Positions 55,399 to 64,000 of a DNA stretch of 64,000 bases are shown piece by piece (the stretch's first letter is position 1; the number at the start of each line of letters is the position of its first letter). Both the position numbers and the translations under genes were made by a program. This stretch comes from an uncultured Saprospiraceae bacterium (GTDB taxonomy: Bacteria > Bacteroidota > Bacteroidia > Chitinophagales > Saprospiraceae). The stretch covers positions 37,492-101,491 of the forward strand of contig CAKZVK010000014.1 of NCBI GenBank assembly GCA_937921825.1, read 5' to 3'. A model generated the notes under the pieces. It saw nothing but the letters and a program-made list of their open reading frames with translations, was not told the DNA's origin and made no database searches.

Positions 55399-57504
55399 TT
55401 GTCTAGCAATCTTCTAAATAAAGAAATTACTTATGTCAAAGGAATAGGCCCTCTCAAAGCCAAGATTCTTTTTGATGAATTAGGTGTAGAGACTGTAGGA
55501 GACCTGCTCTTTATCTACCCTTTTAGATATGTAGACAAAACCCAGTACACCTTAATCAAAGACATCAACACCAAGGAGACTGTACAAGTCAAAGGGGTGC
55601 TGGTGGATAAGGAGATCATAAGAGGTCAGAAGCAAAAGAGAATCAAAGCGACTCTAAAGGATTCCTCTGGTTTTCTAGAGCTGGTATGGTTCAAAGGAGT
55701 ACAATGGTTAGATGAGAAGCTAGTACTCAATAAGGAGTTTATCGTATTTGGAAAGGCTACCCGATACAATGGGACCTTGACCATTTCACATCCTGAAATA
55801 AAAGGAGCTAATGATAATCCTCAGGCCGCTCTTTCATTAGAGCCAGTCTACGGAAGTACCGAAAAGCTTAAGAAAACTGGCTTTGATGGAAAATTGAGAA
55901 ATAGAATCCTTAAGGATCTTATCTCTAAAATGAAGTCTCATCATATTAACGAAAACCTCCCTGCTTATCTTACAGAAAAGCTCAAGCTGGTCTCTAAATA
56001 CAAGGCCGTATGTTGGATTCATTTTCCACCTAATGAAGAAGCTCTTGCAGCAGCTAGAAAGAGATTAAAGTTTGAAGAAGTATTCTACTTCCAAATGCGA
56101 ATCTTATATAGCAAAGAGCTGCGGAAATATAAATATAAAGGAGAGGTCTTCGAGAAAGTCGGTAACTACTTTAATAGATACTATAAAGAAAAGATTCCAT
56201 TCGAACTCACTGGGGCTCAGAAAAGGGTTATCAAAGAAATCAGAAAAGACTTCGCTTCTGGAGTCCAAATGAATAGATTGCTGCAAGGCGATGTTGGAAG
56301 TGGTAAGACAATGGTCGCTCTCCTATCTATGCTCATAGCAAAAGATAATGGATACCAATCTGTATTAATGGCTCCTACCGAAATCCTTGCACAGCAGCAT
56401 TATAAATCTATCTCAGAAGGGCTACAAGGCCTAGGTATCAAAACAGCTTTTCTCTCAGGCAGTGTGAAAGGTAAAACCAGAGCTGGCGTTCTGCAATTTC
56501 TAAAGTCAGGAGATATTGATATCCTTATAGGCACCCATGCGGTCTTAGAAGATCCTGTTGTATTCGATAATCTAGGCTTAGCCATAATAGATGAGCAACA
56601 TAGATTCGGTGTGATGCAACGGTCTCGCTTGTGGAAAAAAGGCTCCGGCAAGCCTCCTCATGTCCTAGTGATGACAGCTACTCCTATACCTAGAACTCTA
56701 GCTATGACAGTTTATGGAGATCTAGAAGTCTCCACAATAGATGAGTTACCTCCTGGAAGGAAGGACATTATCACTGTCCACAAGACTGAAAGCAATAGAC
56801 CCCAGGTCTTAGAGTTCATGCATGAGCAGATTAAGCTCGGTAGACAGATCTATGTCGTCTACCCTCTAATAGATGAATCTGCCAAGCTTGATCTAGCCAA
56901 TCTCCAACAAGGCTATGACAGGCTGCTACAGTTCTTCCCTATGCCCGAATATAAAATCAGTGTAGTGCATGGTAGGATGAAACCTGCTGATAAAGATATG
57001 GAGATGCAAAGATTTGCTGAAGGTACTACTCAGATTATGGTGGCAACGACTGTAATCGAAGTAGGTGTCAATGTACCTAATGCTACTGTTATGGTTATAG
57101 AGAATACAGAAAGGTTTGGGCTCTCACAATTACATCAGTTACGTGGTCGTGTCGGACGAGGTGGTGAGCAATCCTATTGTATTCTAATGTCTAGTTTTAA
57201 GCTCAGCGATAATGCTAAGTCTAGAATAGGTATTATGGTCAATACCAATGATGGGTTTAAGATAGCGGAGGAGGATCTAAAACTAAGAGGACCTGGCGAT
57301 ATCGAAGGCACTAGACAGAGTGGTGTCCAAGAGTTTAGAATTTTTGATCTGGCGGAAGATCACAATCATTTATCTACTGGCAGGCAGATAGCTACTATAA
57401 TCCTAGGAAAGGACCCTTTACTAGAGAACCCTCATAACGAAATCATAAAACGTTATCTCCATCATCTTAATCAAGGCTTCAAGGATTGGGGCCGCATAGG
57501 ATAA
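55399..57504 (+). CDS. recG: ATP-dependent DNA helicase RecG
   Basis: RecG remodels stalled forks and Holliday junctions. The 701-residue protein starts at TTG (an ATG 10 bp upstream is in another frame and stops at once). It has the N-terminal wedge/OB domain (about 1-190, VKGIGPLKAKILFDELGVET). Helicase motifs are LLQGDVGSGKTMVALLSM near 295, the RecG-type box AIIDEQHRFGVMQRSR near 395, LVMTATPIPRTLAMTVYGDL and QLRGRVGRGGEQSYCIL near 580. The C-terminal wedge-anchoring helical end is present. Confidence 0.97.
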   Translation: MSSNLLNKEITYVKGIGPLKAKILFDELGVETVGDLLFIYPFRYVDKTQYTLIKDINTKETVQVKGVLVDKEIIRGQKQKRIKATLKDSSGFLELVWFKGVQWLDEKLVLNKEFIVFGKATRYNGTLTISHPEIKGANDNPQAALSLEPVYGSTEKLKKTGFDGKLRNRILKDLISKMKSHHINENLPAYLTEKLKLVSKYKAVCWIHFPPNEEALAAARKRLKFEEVFYFQMRILYSKELRKYKYKGEVFEKVGNYFNRYYKEKIPFELTGAQKRVIKEIRKDFASGVQMNRLLQGDVGSGKTMVALLSMLIAKDNGYQSVLMAPTEILAQQHYKSISEGLQGLGIKTAFLSGSVKGKTRAGVLQFLKSGDIDILIGTHAVLEDPVVFDNLGLAIIDEQHRFGVMQRSRLWKKGSGKPPHVLVMTATPIPRTLAMTVYGDLEVSTIDELPPGRKDIITVHKTESNRPQVLEFMHEQIKLGRQIYVVYPLIDESAKLDLANLQQGYDRLLQFFPMPEYKISVVHGRMKPADKDMEMQRFAEGTTQIMVATTVIEVGVNVPNATVMVIENTERFGLSQLHQLRGRVGRGGEQSYCILMSSFKLSDNAKSRIGIMVNTNDGFKIAEEDLKLRGPGDIEGTRQSGVQEFRIFDLAEDHNHLSTGRQIATIILGKDPLLENPHNEIIKRYLHHLNQGFKDWGRIG

Positions 57505-57570
57505 GCTCTTTCCTCTCCTGTATTCCAATTTCCCCTTACATAATATTCAGTCCTGTTAGTTTAAAGGCAT

Positions 57571-57606
57571 AAAAAAAAGGGAGTTTTCTTTCGAAAACTC
57601 CCTTTA
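57571..57606 (-). terminator. Rho-independent terminator of the giant adhesin gene
   Basis: A stem of AAAGGGAGTTTTC with GAAAACTCCCTTT around loop TTTC. On the minus strand it is followed by eight T (the A run at 57571-57578), so it ends the adhesin transcript, 36 bp past its stop. It may also slow read-through from recG. Confidence 0.9.
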
Positions 57607-57640
57607 GGTTATTACCACTTAGAGAAAACCTAATTGAGAA

Positions 57641-60600
57641 TTAATCTACAATTGAAACTTTCTCAAAGTACACTTGCTCGTCTATTTCGATTCTGATTAG
57701 ATACGTTCCAGCTGGAACATCTTCAAGATCTATCTGAAGACTAGTCGTTCCACCAGTTACTTTTCTAGAATCAAATCTCTTAATCAATTGACCTATAGCA
57801 TCGTATAGTCCACCATTAAATTCAGATGGTCTTTCGATATCTATATCAATATTTACTTTCTCGATTACTGGATTAGGATAAACTCCTATCTCCACTGACT
57901 GACGTCCTTGAGCAAATTCTACATTGATAGAGATTGGTTGGCTGTACGTAAACGTACCATCTAGATCAACCAATTTCAATCTATAGTAGTAAATACCCGC
58001 TTCTTCAATAGTCTTATCAAAGAACCTGTAATCAGTCGCTCTACTGCTAAAGCCTTGTGCTTTCTTAGTTCCAAGCTCAACAAACTCATCAGAAAGACTT
58101 CCTGTTCTTTCTACTGCGATATAATCAGAGTTAATCTCTGTAGATGTAGTCCACTGTAGATCAGTTAATGATCTATCTGCATCCCATACACCATCAAAGT
58201 CTAACAACTCAATGTATAGAGGCGCTCTTGTAGTCGTACCAGCATCTATATTCAAGTTAATGTCACTTGCTCCTAGTATGATAACACCAGTTCTACCGGT
58301 TCTCGTACCAGCTGCAGGATCTGCATCAACATCAATTATTACATCACTATCTTCAGTATCATCACTACCAGCATTACCTGGAACGAAGAACGTCGAATCA
58401 TCAATGATAAACTCTACTACATAATTACCTCTAGGTAATCCTGTGAATAAGTAGTTACCATTCATATCAGTAGTATCACAAGCTGTAAGCTCAAGATTTC
58501 CTATACCTTTTACTTCGTATAACTTAACAATTACTCCTTCTAGTCTTTCATCACTTGTATCCAAGATGTTGAAAGTAGATGAATTGTTTTCGTTATCAGC
58601 CCATACGGTATTACCAATCTGACCTCCTTTGTAGAAACCAGCATCTACTGCTGTGTTTCTTACTCCAGTAAGTACAGTGATTATATCAGTAGTATTAGGA
58701 CCAAAGGCTCCAGAAACATCACTGTCATTAGTTCCTAGACCTAATTGCTGAGTAGGTATATATCCGATAGGTAAGTCAGAGAATCCTACATAGTAGTTAC
58801 CCTGTGGCAATCCAGTAAATAGATATTCACCAGCTTGGTTAGTTGTCTGTGTAGAAACAATTGCACCTGTAGCTGCATCGTAAAGTGTCACAAGTACACC
58901 ACCAATTCCTTGCTCAGTCGGATCCTGTACACCATCACCGTTAGCATCATTCCAAACTTTGTCACCGATTTCTCCACAGCTATTTCCACTTGCCATAACT
59001 ACGGCCATGCAAACAACTTGACATCCTTTGCTGTCAGAGACAGTTACAGTGTAAGTACCTGGTTGCAATCCACTTATCTCTGGTGCAGTAGAACCATTGC
59101 TCCATAAGTAGCTATAGATTCCAGTACCACCTCCAGCATTAGCTGATATCGCACCATTACTAGCACCACATTCTGCATCTGAGATAATAACTGTGCACTC
59201 AGGTCCACCGATAGAACTTATATCTGCTGTACATACTGAAGCACATCCTGCGGCATCAGTTATAGTAACACTATAAGTACCAGCTATAAGATTATCAATC
59301 TGTTCAGTTGTCTCACCATTACTCCATAAGTAAGAGTAAGATCCAGTACCACCTGATGGCATAGCTAAGGCAGAACCATTGCTCTCGCCACAGCTCGAAT
59401 CAGAAATACTGATAGAACATACTGGAGCATTTCCAGTAGACCCTACATCTGCAGTACAGATACTAGAGCATCCCATTGCATCAGTTACAGTTACTAAGTA
59501 GCTACCAGAAGACAAGCCGAAAGCAGATGCTCCAGTCGCTCCTGTACTCCATTCATAAGTGTAAGGAGACATACCACCAGTAGTATTAATTGTCGCTGAT
59601 CCAGATGCATCAGAACATCCTGAAGGTGTACTTTCTGCTACACAAGTAGGAGCTTCTGAACCTCCAACCTCTATAGAGCATGAAGTAGTACATCCATTAC
59701 TATCAGTAACTACTACACTGTATAGACCTGGAGCTAAGCCAGTGTTTTCAGATACAGTAATTCCATTATTCCATACGTATGTGTATCCTCCTGATCCACC
59801 TACAGTAGTTACTGTTGCAGTACCATTCAGTTCTCCACATCTTGCCATAGTAGAAGTAATTGTACAAGTCGGAACATCTCCAGCCTCTACAACAGCCTCG
59901 CAGACAACAGCACAACCGTCACTATCAGTAACAGTTACAAAGTATTGTCCAGCTGGTAGACCAGTTGCTACTGATGTTGTCGCACCATTACTCCACTCAT
60001 AGGTGTAACCACCAGATCCACCTACTGTACTTACTGTCGCACTACCCATAGCTCCACAGCTAGTAGGAGTAGAAGTAGTCTCACATTCTGGAACATCAGT
60101 TCCGAGTACTTCCACAGAGCATGTTGTCGTACATCCATTTGTATCTGAAATAGTCACAGAGTAAACTCCTACATTCAACCCTTGTGCAACAGATGTGTTA
60201 GATCCATTACTCCAGTTGTATGTATATCCTCCAGAACCTCCGAAGGTTGTTACTGTAGCAGTACCCATAGCATCACAACTTGTAGGAGAACTTGTAGTCT
60301 CACAAGTCAATCCTTCTGTAACATCCAGTTCTAAAACAACCTGGTAATTACATCCATTGTCATCGACTTGAGTCGTAGCATATGTACCGTCAGTCGTGTA
60401 CATTTCACCATTTACAGCCCAGAAGTAGATATCACCTTCACAGATGCTCACTTCCATAACGACATCATCAGTCACAGGTAAGAATGAAAGATTCAAGATA
60501 AAATCACCTGAACATCCATTACCCATAGAAGTATAGGTACCTGGCATCGCGTATGTCTGACCGTTTGCTGGCCACTCATAGCTCTCACCTGAACAAATAG

Positions 60601-63600
60601 TTATGTTACTAACGATATCTTGACCTGCTACTGTTACATCTAGAACTAATATTTGCATGAATGTACATCCATTAGCATCAGTTCCTGGAGATGTAAATGT
60701 TCCACTTGCATCATACGTTTGGCCATTTACTGACCATTCATATGTTTCACCTTCACAGATATTAGCCGTAGTCATTACATCCGGAGTCATTGTATGTAAG
60801 CTCAAGTTAAGTACCTGATCTCCATCACAACCGATTCCATCGATTCTGTATGTACCTGGGTCAGAATAAGTCTGTCCATTTGCTGGCCAGAAATATGTCG
60901 TTCCTACACAGATAGTTTCATTAGTCGTCACGTCTGGTCCACCTGTAAGTACAGTCAAGTTAAGTACTTGATTAAATGTACATCCATTAGCATCAGAAGC
61001 TGGTACTGAGAATGTTCCTCCTGCAGTATAAGTCTGTCCATTTACAACCCATGTATATACATCACCATTACAGATTTCTGCATTTGTGATTACATCCGGT
61101 GTAACTTGGTGTAAGCTCAAATTAAGAACTTGTGCACTTGCACAATTAACACCAGGTTCTCTATAAGTTCCTGGAACTGTGTAAGTCTCACCATTTACAG
61201 GCCATAAGTAAGAAGCACCGTTACAGATTGTTACTGTTTCGATAATATCTGGGCCAGGAGTAGTTACTGTTAAGTTCAATACTTCATTGTAAGCACATCC
61301 ATTAGCGTCTGTAGCAGATGCTGTGTATGTACCTTCGACAGAGTACTGATTTCCGTTCACAGTCCAAGTGAAGATATCACCTTGACAGATTGTCTCATTA
61401 GTAACGTTATCAGGAGTCTGAGATAGAACTGTTAAGTTCAATACTTGGTCTCCAATACAACCAACACCTTCTATTATATATGTACCAGTTGCTGAGTACA
61501 CTTCACCATTTACTGGCCATGTGTAGATAGAACCTGCACATATCGTTTCATTTGTATTCTGATCTGGCTGAGATGGTTGTACTGATAAGGTAAGTACGTT
61601 GTTAAATGTACATCCATTAGCATCAGTTCCTTGAGCAGTATAAACTCCTGCAGTAGTGTATACTACATCATTTACAGGCCAAGTATAACTATCTCCTTGA
61701 CAGATTGTCTGAGCACTTTCTACATCTGGAGAAACAGGATAGTACGCTAATACTAAGATTTGATCTCCATCACATCCTACACCAGTAACTGAATAAGTTC
61801 CAGCTAAGGTATAAGTCTCGCCATTCACTGGCCATGTATAACTCGCTCCGTTACATATTGATTGATTAGTTGTTACAGGAGGGTTTCCTGGAAGAACATT
61901 CAATTGTAATACATTATTGAAAGTACATCCATTAGCATCAGTTGCTGATGATGTGTACGTCCCTGCTGCCGTGTATACCTCACCATTTACTGGCCACTGG
62001 TAACTCTCTCCTTGACATATTTCCTGAGTTGTAGTTACATCAGGAGTCTGTGGATGCATTGTCAAAATCAATATCGCGTTATAAATACATCCATTCGCAT
62101 CAGTCAACTCAACTTCGTAAGTACCTGCAGCATTATAATCCTGACCATTTGCTGGCCACTGGTAAGAGCTTCCCATACATATAGTCTGGTTAGTGATTTC
62201 ATCTTGAGGCTGACCACAAGCCTCTACGCTGAAGACACAGTTTTGACTAATATTATTATTACACTGGTCAGTTCCAGAGTAAAGCACTTCTATCGAACCA
62301 CCTGTACAGCCTAAGTTAGTTGCTGTTATCAATCCTGATAGTACACCAGAATTATTACAAGCACCATTGTAAGACAATGTTGGTGGTATCCAGTTTACAG
62401 CCTCTGCACAAGTAACTGGAGCCGCAAGTGTAGGACAAGGTAGAGCCACAGGGCCTGCGCTTGTTACAGTCACTGTACAAACAGTACTTATTGCATTTCC
62501 ACAATTATCATTTCCTTCATAGGTTACAGATAGTGTTCCACCAGAACAGTCAAAACTGCTAGTAGTAACTGTTCCACTAATTGTTCCAGAATTATTACAT
62601 GCTCCTGCAAATGAAGCTGCTGGTACTTGATAACCTGCAACTTGATCACATGATATAGATGGAAGCGTAGGACAAGTAATAGCTGCTGGTCCTGATCCTG
62701 AGACTGCTACAGTACAAGTTGTACTAATCGCATTTCCACAGTTGTCATTTCCAGAGTAAGTAATTGTCAAGCTTCCTCCATTACAATCAACATTTGAGCT
62801 TGTAACAGAACCACTTACTGTTCCAGCGTTACTGCATCCACCATTGTATGATGCTGCAGGAACTACATACCCAGTTATCTGATCACAGTTAACAGGTTGA
62901 AGAGTTGGACATTCTATTGTCGCTGGTCCTGCTCCTGATACAGTCACCGTACAAGTAGTACCTACTGTATTTCCGCAGTTATCAGCTCCTGAATAAGTCA
63001 ATGTCATAGTTCCTCCTGAGCAATCAAAGTTATTTGCAGTAACAGTACCATTTACAGTACCTATGTTGTTACATCCTCCACTGAATGTAGCTGAAGGCAC
63101 TGCATAGTTTGCAGTCTGATCACAACTTACAGCTGGTAGCGTAGGACAAACAACTGTTGCCGGTGCCCCAGAAGTAACTGTTGCACTACAAGTAGTACTT
63201 ATTGCATTTCCGCATTGATCTGTGCCAGAATAGCTAATTGTAAGTAACCCTCCACCGCAATCATAATTGCTAGTAGTTATACTACCGCTTACTGTTCCGT
63301 TGTTATCACAGGCTCCTGCGTAAGAAGCAGCAGGTACACTATAGTTATCTGCTTGATCACAGCTTACTGATGGCAAGGTCGGACAAGCTATCGTAGCTGG
63401 TCCAGTTCCTGACACAGTAGCTGTACAAATTGTACTTATTGTGTTTCCACAGTTATCTGTACCTGAATAAGTAATCGTCAAGCTTCCTCCATTACAGTCA
63501 ACATTCGTTGCTGTCACAGATCCATTCACAGTTCCTGCATTTCCACATCCTCCTGAGAATGATGCTGCAGGTACTGTGTATCCAGCTACTTGATCACAAT

Positions 63601-64000
63601 CAGCAGGTGGTAAGGTAGGACAAGCTATTGTAGCAGGTCCTGCTCCTGTTACAGACACAGTACATGTAGTACTTATTGTGTTTCCACAACTATCGTTTCC
63701 TGAGTAGCTTACTGTCATTGTTCCCCCTGAGCAATCGAAATCACTATTCGTAACAGTTCCAGAAAGCGTACCATTATTATTACATGCTCCGCTATAAGTC
63801 GCAGCAGGTACCGTATAACTAGCTGTCTGATCACAACCTACTGAAGGTAGATTAGGACAAACAACTGTTGCAGGCGCACCTGAAGTAACTGTCACAGCAC
63901 AAGTAGTGCTGATCGCATTACCACAGTTATCCGTTCCTGAGTAAGTTATTGTTAAACCGCCACCTGAACAATCTCCTGTATTAGAAGTAACACTTCCTGA
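57641..64000 (-). CDS. Giant multi-repeat adhesin with T9SS type A sorting domain (5-prime end beyond the window)
   Basis: The frame stays open to the window edge (2119 codons here); the apparent start at 63895 is an internal GTG and the signal peptide is missing. From the N-terminal side there are four parts. More than seven HYR/Ig-like units of 79 residues carry CPTLPSVSCDQ and GACNNNGTVSG. Twelve units of 51 or 54 residues carry ICQGDSYTWPVNG and TDANGCTFNNVL. Six SprB-like units of about 73 residues carry GGSGGYTYEWSNG and VTVTDSNGC. Two SdrD B-like domains carry GDKVWNDANGDGVQDPTE and YLFTGLPQGNYYVGF. A fibronectin-like linker follows, then the sorting domain (EIGVYPNPVIEKVNID, VPAGTYLIRIEID). 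Cysteine-rich repeats suggest disulfides. A T9SS-exported surface adhesin is likely. Confidence 0.93.
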   Translation of the reverse strand, partial: SGSVTSNTGDCSGGGLTITYSGTDNCGNAISTTCAVTVTSGAPATVVCPNLPSVGCDQTASYTVPAATYSGACNNNGTLSGTVTNSDFDCSGGTMTVSYSGNDSCGNTISTTCTVSVTGAGPATIACPTLPPADCDQVAGYTVPAASFSGGCGNAGTVNGSVTATNVDCNGGSLTITYSGTDNCGNTISTICTATVSGTGPATIACPTLPSVSCDQADNYSVPAASYAGACDNNGTVSGSITTSNYDCGGGLLTISYSGTDQCGNAISTTCSATVTSGAPATVVCPTLPAVSCDQTANYAVPSATFSGGCNNIGTVNGTVTANNFDCSGGTMTLTYSGADNCGNTVGTTCTVTVSGAGPATIECPTLQPVNCDQITGYVVPAASYNGGCSNAGTVSGSVTSSNVDCNGGSLTITYSGNDNCGNAISTTCTVAVSGSGPAAITCPTLPSISCDQVAGYQVPAASFAGACNNSGTISGTVTTSSFDCSGGTLSVTYEGNDNCGNAISTVCTVTVTSAGPVALPCPTLAAPVTCAEAVNWIPPTLSYNGACNNSGVLSGLITATNLGCTGGSIEVLYSGTDQCNNNISQNCVFSVEACGQPQDEITNQTICMGSSYQWPANGQDYNAAGTYEVELTDANGCIYNAILILTMHPQTPDVTTTQEICQGESYQWPVNGEVYTAAGTYTSSATDANGCTFNNVLQLNVLPGNPPVTTNQSICNGASYTWPVNGETYTLAGTYSVTGVGCDGDQILVLAYYPVSPDVESAQTICQGDSYTWPVNDVVYTTAGVYTAQGTDANGCTFNNVLTLSVQPSQPDQNTNETICAGSIYTWPVNGEVYSATGTYIIEGVGCIGDQVLNLTVLSQTPDNVTNETICQGDIFTWTVNGNQYSVEGTYTASATDANGCAYNEVLNLTVTTPGPDIIETVTICNGASYLWPVNGETYTVPGTYREPGVNCASAQVLNLSLHQVTPDVITNAEICNGDVYTWVVNGQTYTAGGTFSVPASDANGCTFNQVLNLTVLTGGPDVTTNETICVGTTYFWPANGQTYSDPGTYRIDGIGCDGDQVLNLSLHTMTPDVMTTANICEGETYEWSVNGQTYDASGTFTSPGTDANGCTFMQILVLDVTVAGQDIVSNITICSGESYEWPANGQTYAMPGTYTSMGNGCSGDFILNLSFLPVTDDVVMEVSICEGDIYFWAVNGEMYTTDGTYATTQVDDNGCNYQVVLELDVTEGLTCETTSSPTSCDAMGTATVTTFGGSGGYTYNWSNGSNTSVAQGLNVGVYSVTISDTNGCTTTCSVEVLGTDVPECETTSTPTSCGAMGSATVSTVGGSGGYTYEWSNGATTSVATGLPAGQYFVTVTDSDGCAVVCEAVVEAGDVPTCTITSTMARCGELNGTATVTTVGGSGGYTYVWNNGITVSENTGLAPGLYSVVVTDSNGCTTSCSIEVGGSEAPTCVAESTPSGCSDASGSATINTTGGMSPYTYEWSTGATGASAFGLSSGSYLVTVTDAMGCSSICTADVGSTGNAPVCSISISDSSCGESNGSALAMPSGGTGSYSYLWSNGETTEQIDNLIAGTYSVTITDAAGCASVCTADISSIGGPECTVIISDAECGASNGAISANAGGGTGIYSYLWSNGSTAPEISGLQPGTYTVTVSDSKGCQVVCMAVVMASGNSCGEIGDKVWNDANGDGVQDPTEQGIGGVLVTLYDAATGAIVSTQTTNQAGEYLFTGLPQGNYYVGFSDLPIGYIPTQQLGLGTNDSDVSGAFGPNTTDIITVLTGVRNTAVDAGFYKGGQIGNTVWADNENNSSTFNILDTSDERLEGVIVKLYEVKGIGNLELTACDTTDMNGNYLFTGLPRGNYVVEFIIDDSTFFVPGNAGSDDTEDSDVIIDVDADPAAGTRTGRTGVIILGASDINLNIDAGTTTRAPLYIELLDFDGVWDADRSLTDLQWTTSTEINSDYIAVERTGSLSDEFVELGTKKAQGFSSRATDYRFFDKTIEEAGIYYYRLKLVDLDGTFTYSQPISINVEFAQGRQSVEIGVYPNPVIEKVNIDIDIERPSEFNGGLYDAIGQLIKRFDSRKVTGGTTSLQIDLEDVPAGTYLIRIEIDEQVYFEKVSIVD
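58985..60310 (-). repeat. Array of six SprB-like coding repeats of about 73 residues
   Basis: Each unit reads roughly C..TSTPTSC, GTATVTT.GGSGGYTY.WSNG, then GLPAGQYSVTVTDSNGC and C...V. This is the SprB-type motif known from gliding-bacterial adhesins. Similarity falls off toward the sorting-domain end. Confidence 0.88.
60315..62212 (-). repeat. Array of twelve 51/54-residue coding repeats in alternating long-short order
   Basis: Each unit has IC.G..Y.WPVNG..Y...GTY. Long units (54 residues) then read TDANGCTFNNVL; short units (51 residues) read GVGCDGDQVLNL. The order is long, long, short, long, short and so on to long. The evolutionary unit is therefore a 105-residue (315-bp) pair. Confidence 0.92.
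62213..64000 (-). repeat. Array of 79-residue (237-bp) HYR/Ig-like coding repeats, 7.5 copies in view
   Basis: Units run CPTLP..CDQ..Y.VPAAS, then GACNN.GT.SG, then DC.GG.LTITYSGTD.CGN, then ISTTCTVTVSG. Six cysteines recur per unit. Units 1/4, 2/5 and 3/6 match each other better than their neighbours do, so the higher-order period is three units (711 bp). The last copy (nearest 62213) is divergent. The array continues past the window end. Confidence 0.9.

Noticed and set aside
63890..63895. GTG at 63895 as the start of the giant adhesin
   Set aside because: It lies inside a 79-residue repeat and the frame continues open with the same repeat text to base 64000; no signal peptide is present there.

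Overview
The window is a chromosomal stretch from a member of the Bacteroidota. The best guess is the Saprospiria/Saprospirales group, judged only from gene content and protein style. Evidence includes the gliding/type IX secretion (T9SS) core genes gldKLMN, a porP/sprF-family gene and porX; four very different secreted proteins with T9SS C-terminal sorting domains; AT-rich spacers with TAnnTTTG promoter-like boxes; and Bacteroidota-style Fur, Rel and SPOR proteins. There are no insertion sequences, integrases, CRISPR arrays or rRNA. One tRNA gene is present. Both edges cut genes: groES at the left and a giant repeat adhesin at the right.

Layout. 1-1.8 kb: end of groES and groEL. 1.8-8.2 kb (minus): a run fabH-efp-accB-accC-ABC exporter-T9SS cargo protein. 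8.5-13.7 kb: a thioredoxin/SPOR protein and a 1391-residue adhesin with a cohesin-like front and a gliding-type C-terminus. 13.7-16.7 kb (minus): a DUF1573 lipoprotein, a LamG-like cargo protein and a Na+/Ca2+ exchanger. 16.7-20.4 kb: tatC, porX and an HD phosphohydrolase. 20.5-25.0 kb: a remarkable 1493-residue protein built from about 48 copies of a 23-residue repeat, with two OmpA domains embedded and a peptidoglycan-binding domain at the end. 25.1-32.8 kb: glyA, clpX/clpP/tig with tRNA-Leu, rel and fur. 32.8-36.2 kb (minus): a metal-permease/DtxR-repressor fusion preceded by an operator-like dyad, a Ppx/GppA phosphatase, a lipoprotein and an outer-membrane barrel. 36.2-42.9 kb: a small protein, an MBL hydrolase, porP/sprF-like and gldKLMN. 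43.0-46.5 kb (minus): three glycosyltransferases. 46.6-53.6 kb: a beta-helix lipoprotein, an MFS transporter, then rimK, an aspartoacylase-like gene, dacB and a lipoprotein methyltransferase. 53.6-57.5 kb: purA, rbfA, recG. 57.6-64 kb (minus): a giant adhesin, cut by the window end.

How it fits together. Much of the window concerns the cell envelope. TatC and the T9SS machinery (GldK/L/M/N, PorP-like, with PorX as the known regulator) would export the sorting-domain proteins encoded at four places here. The OmpA/peptidoglycan repeat protein, PBP4, the SPOR protein and the glycosyltransferases act on or bind the wall and outer surface. The rest is housekeeping: proteostasis, fatty-acid initiation, stringent response, purine and one-carbon metabolism, and replication-fork repair.

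Strongest leads: (1) the 23-residue-repeat protein, which reads as an ancient duplication of a large Cys-capped, OmpA-bearing module; (2) the YtgCR-like permease-repressor fusion, with intact metal ligands of manganese-type pattern and a perfect dyad just upstream; (3) the giant adhesin, whose repeat arrays show 3-unit and 2-unit higher-order periodicities.
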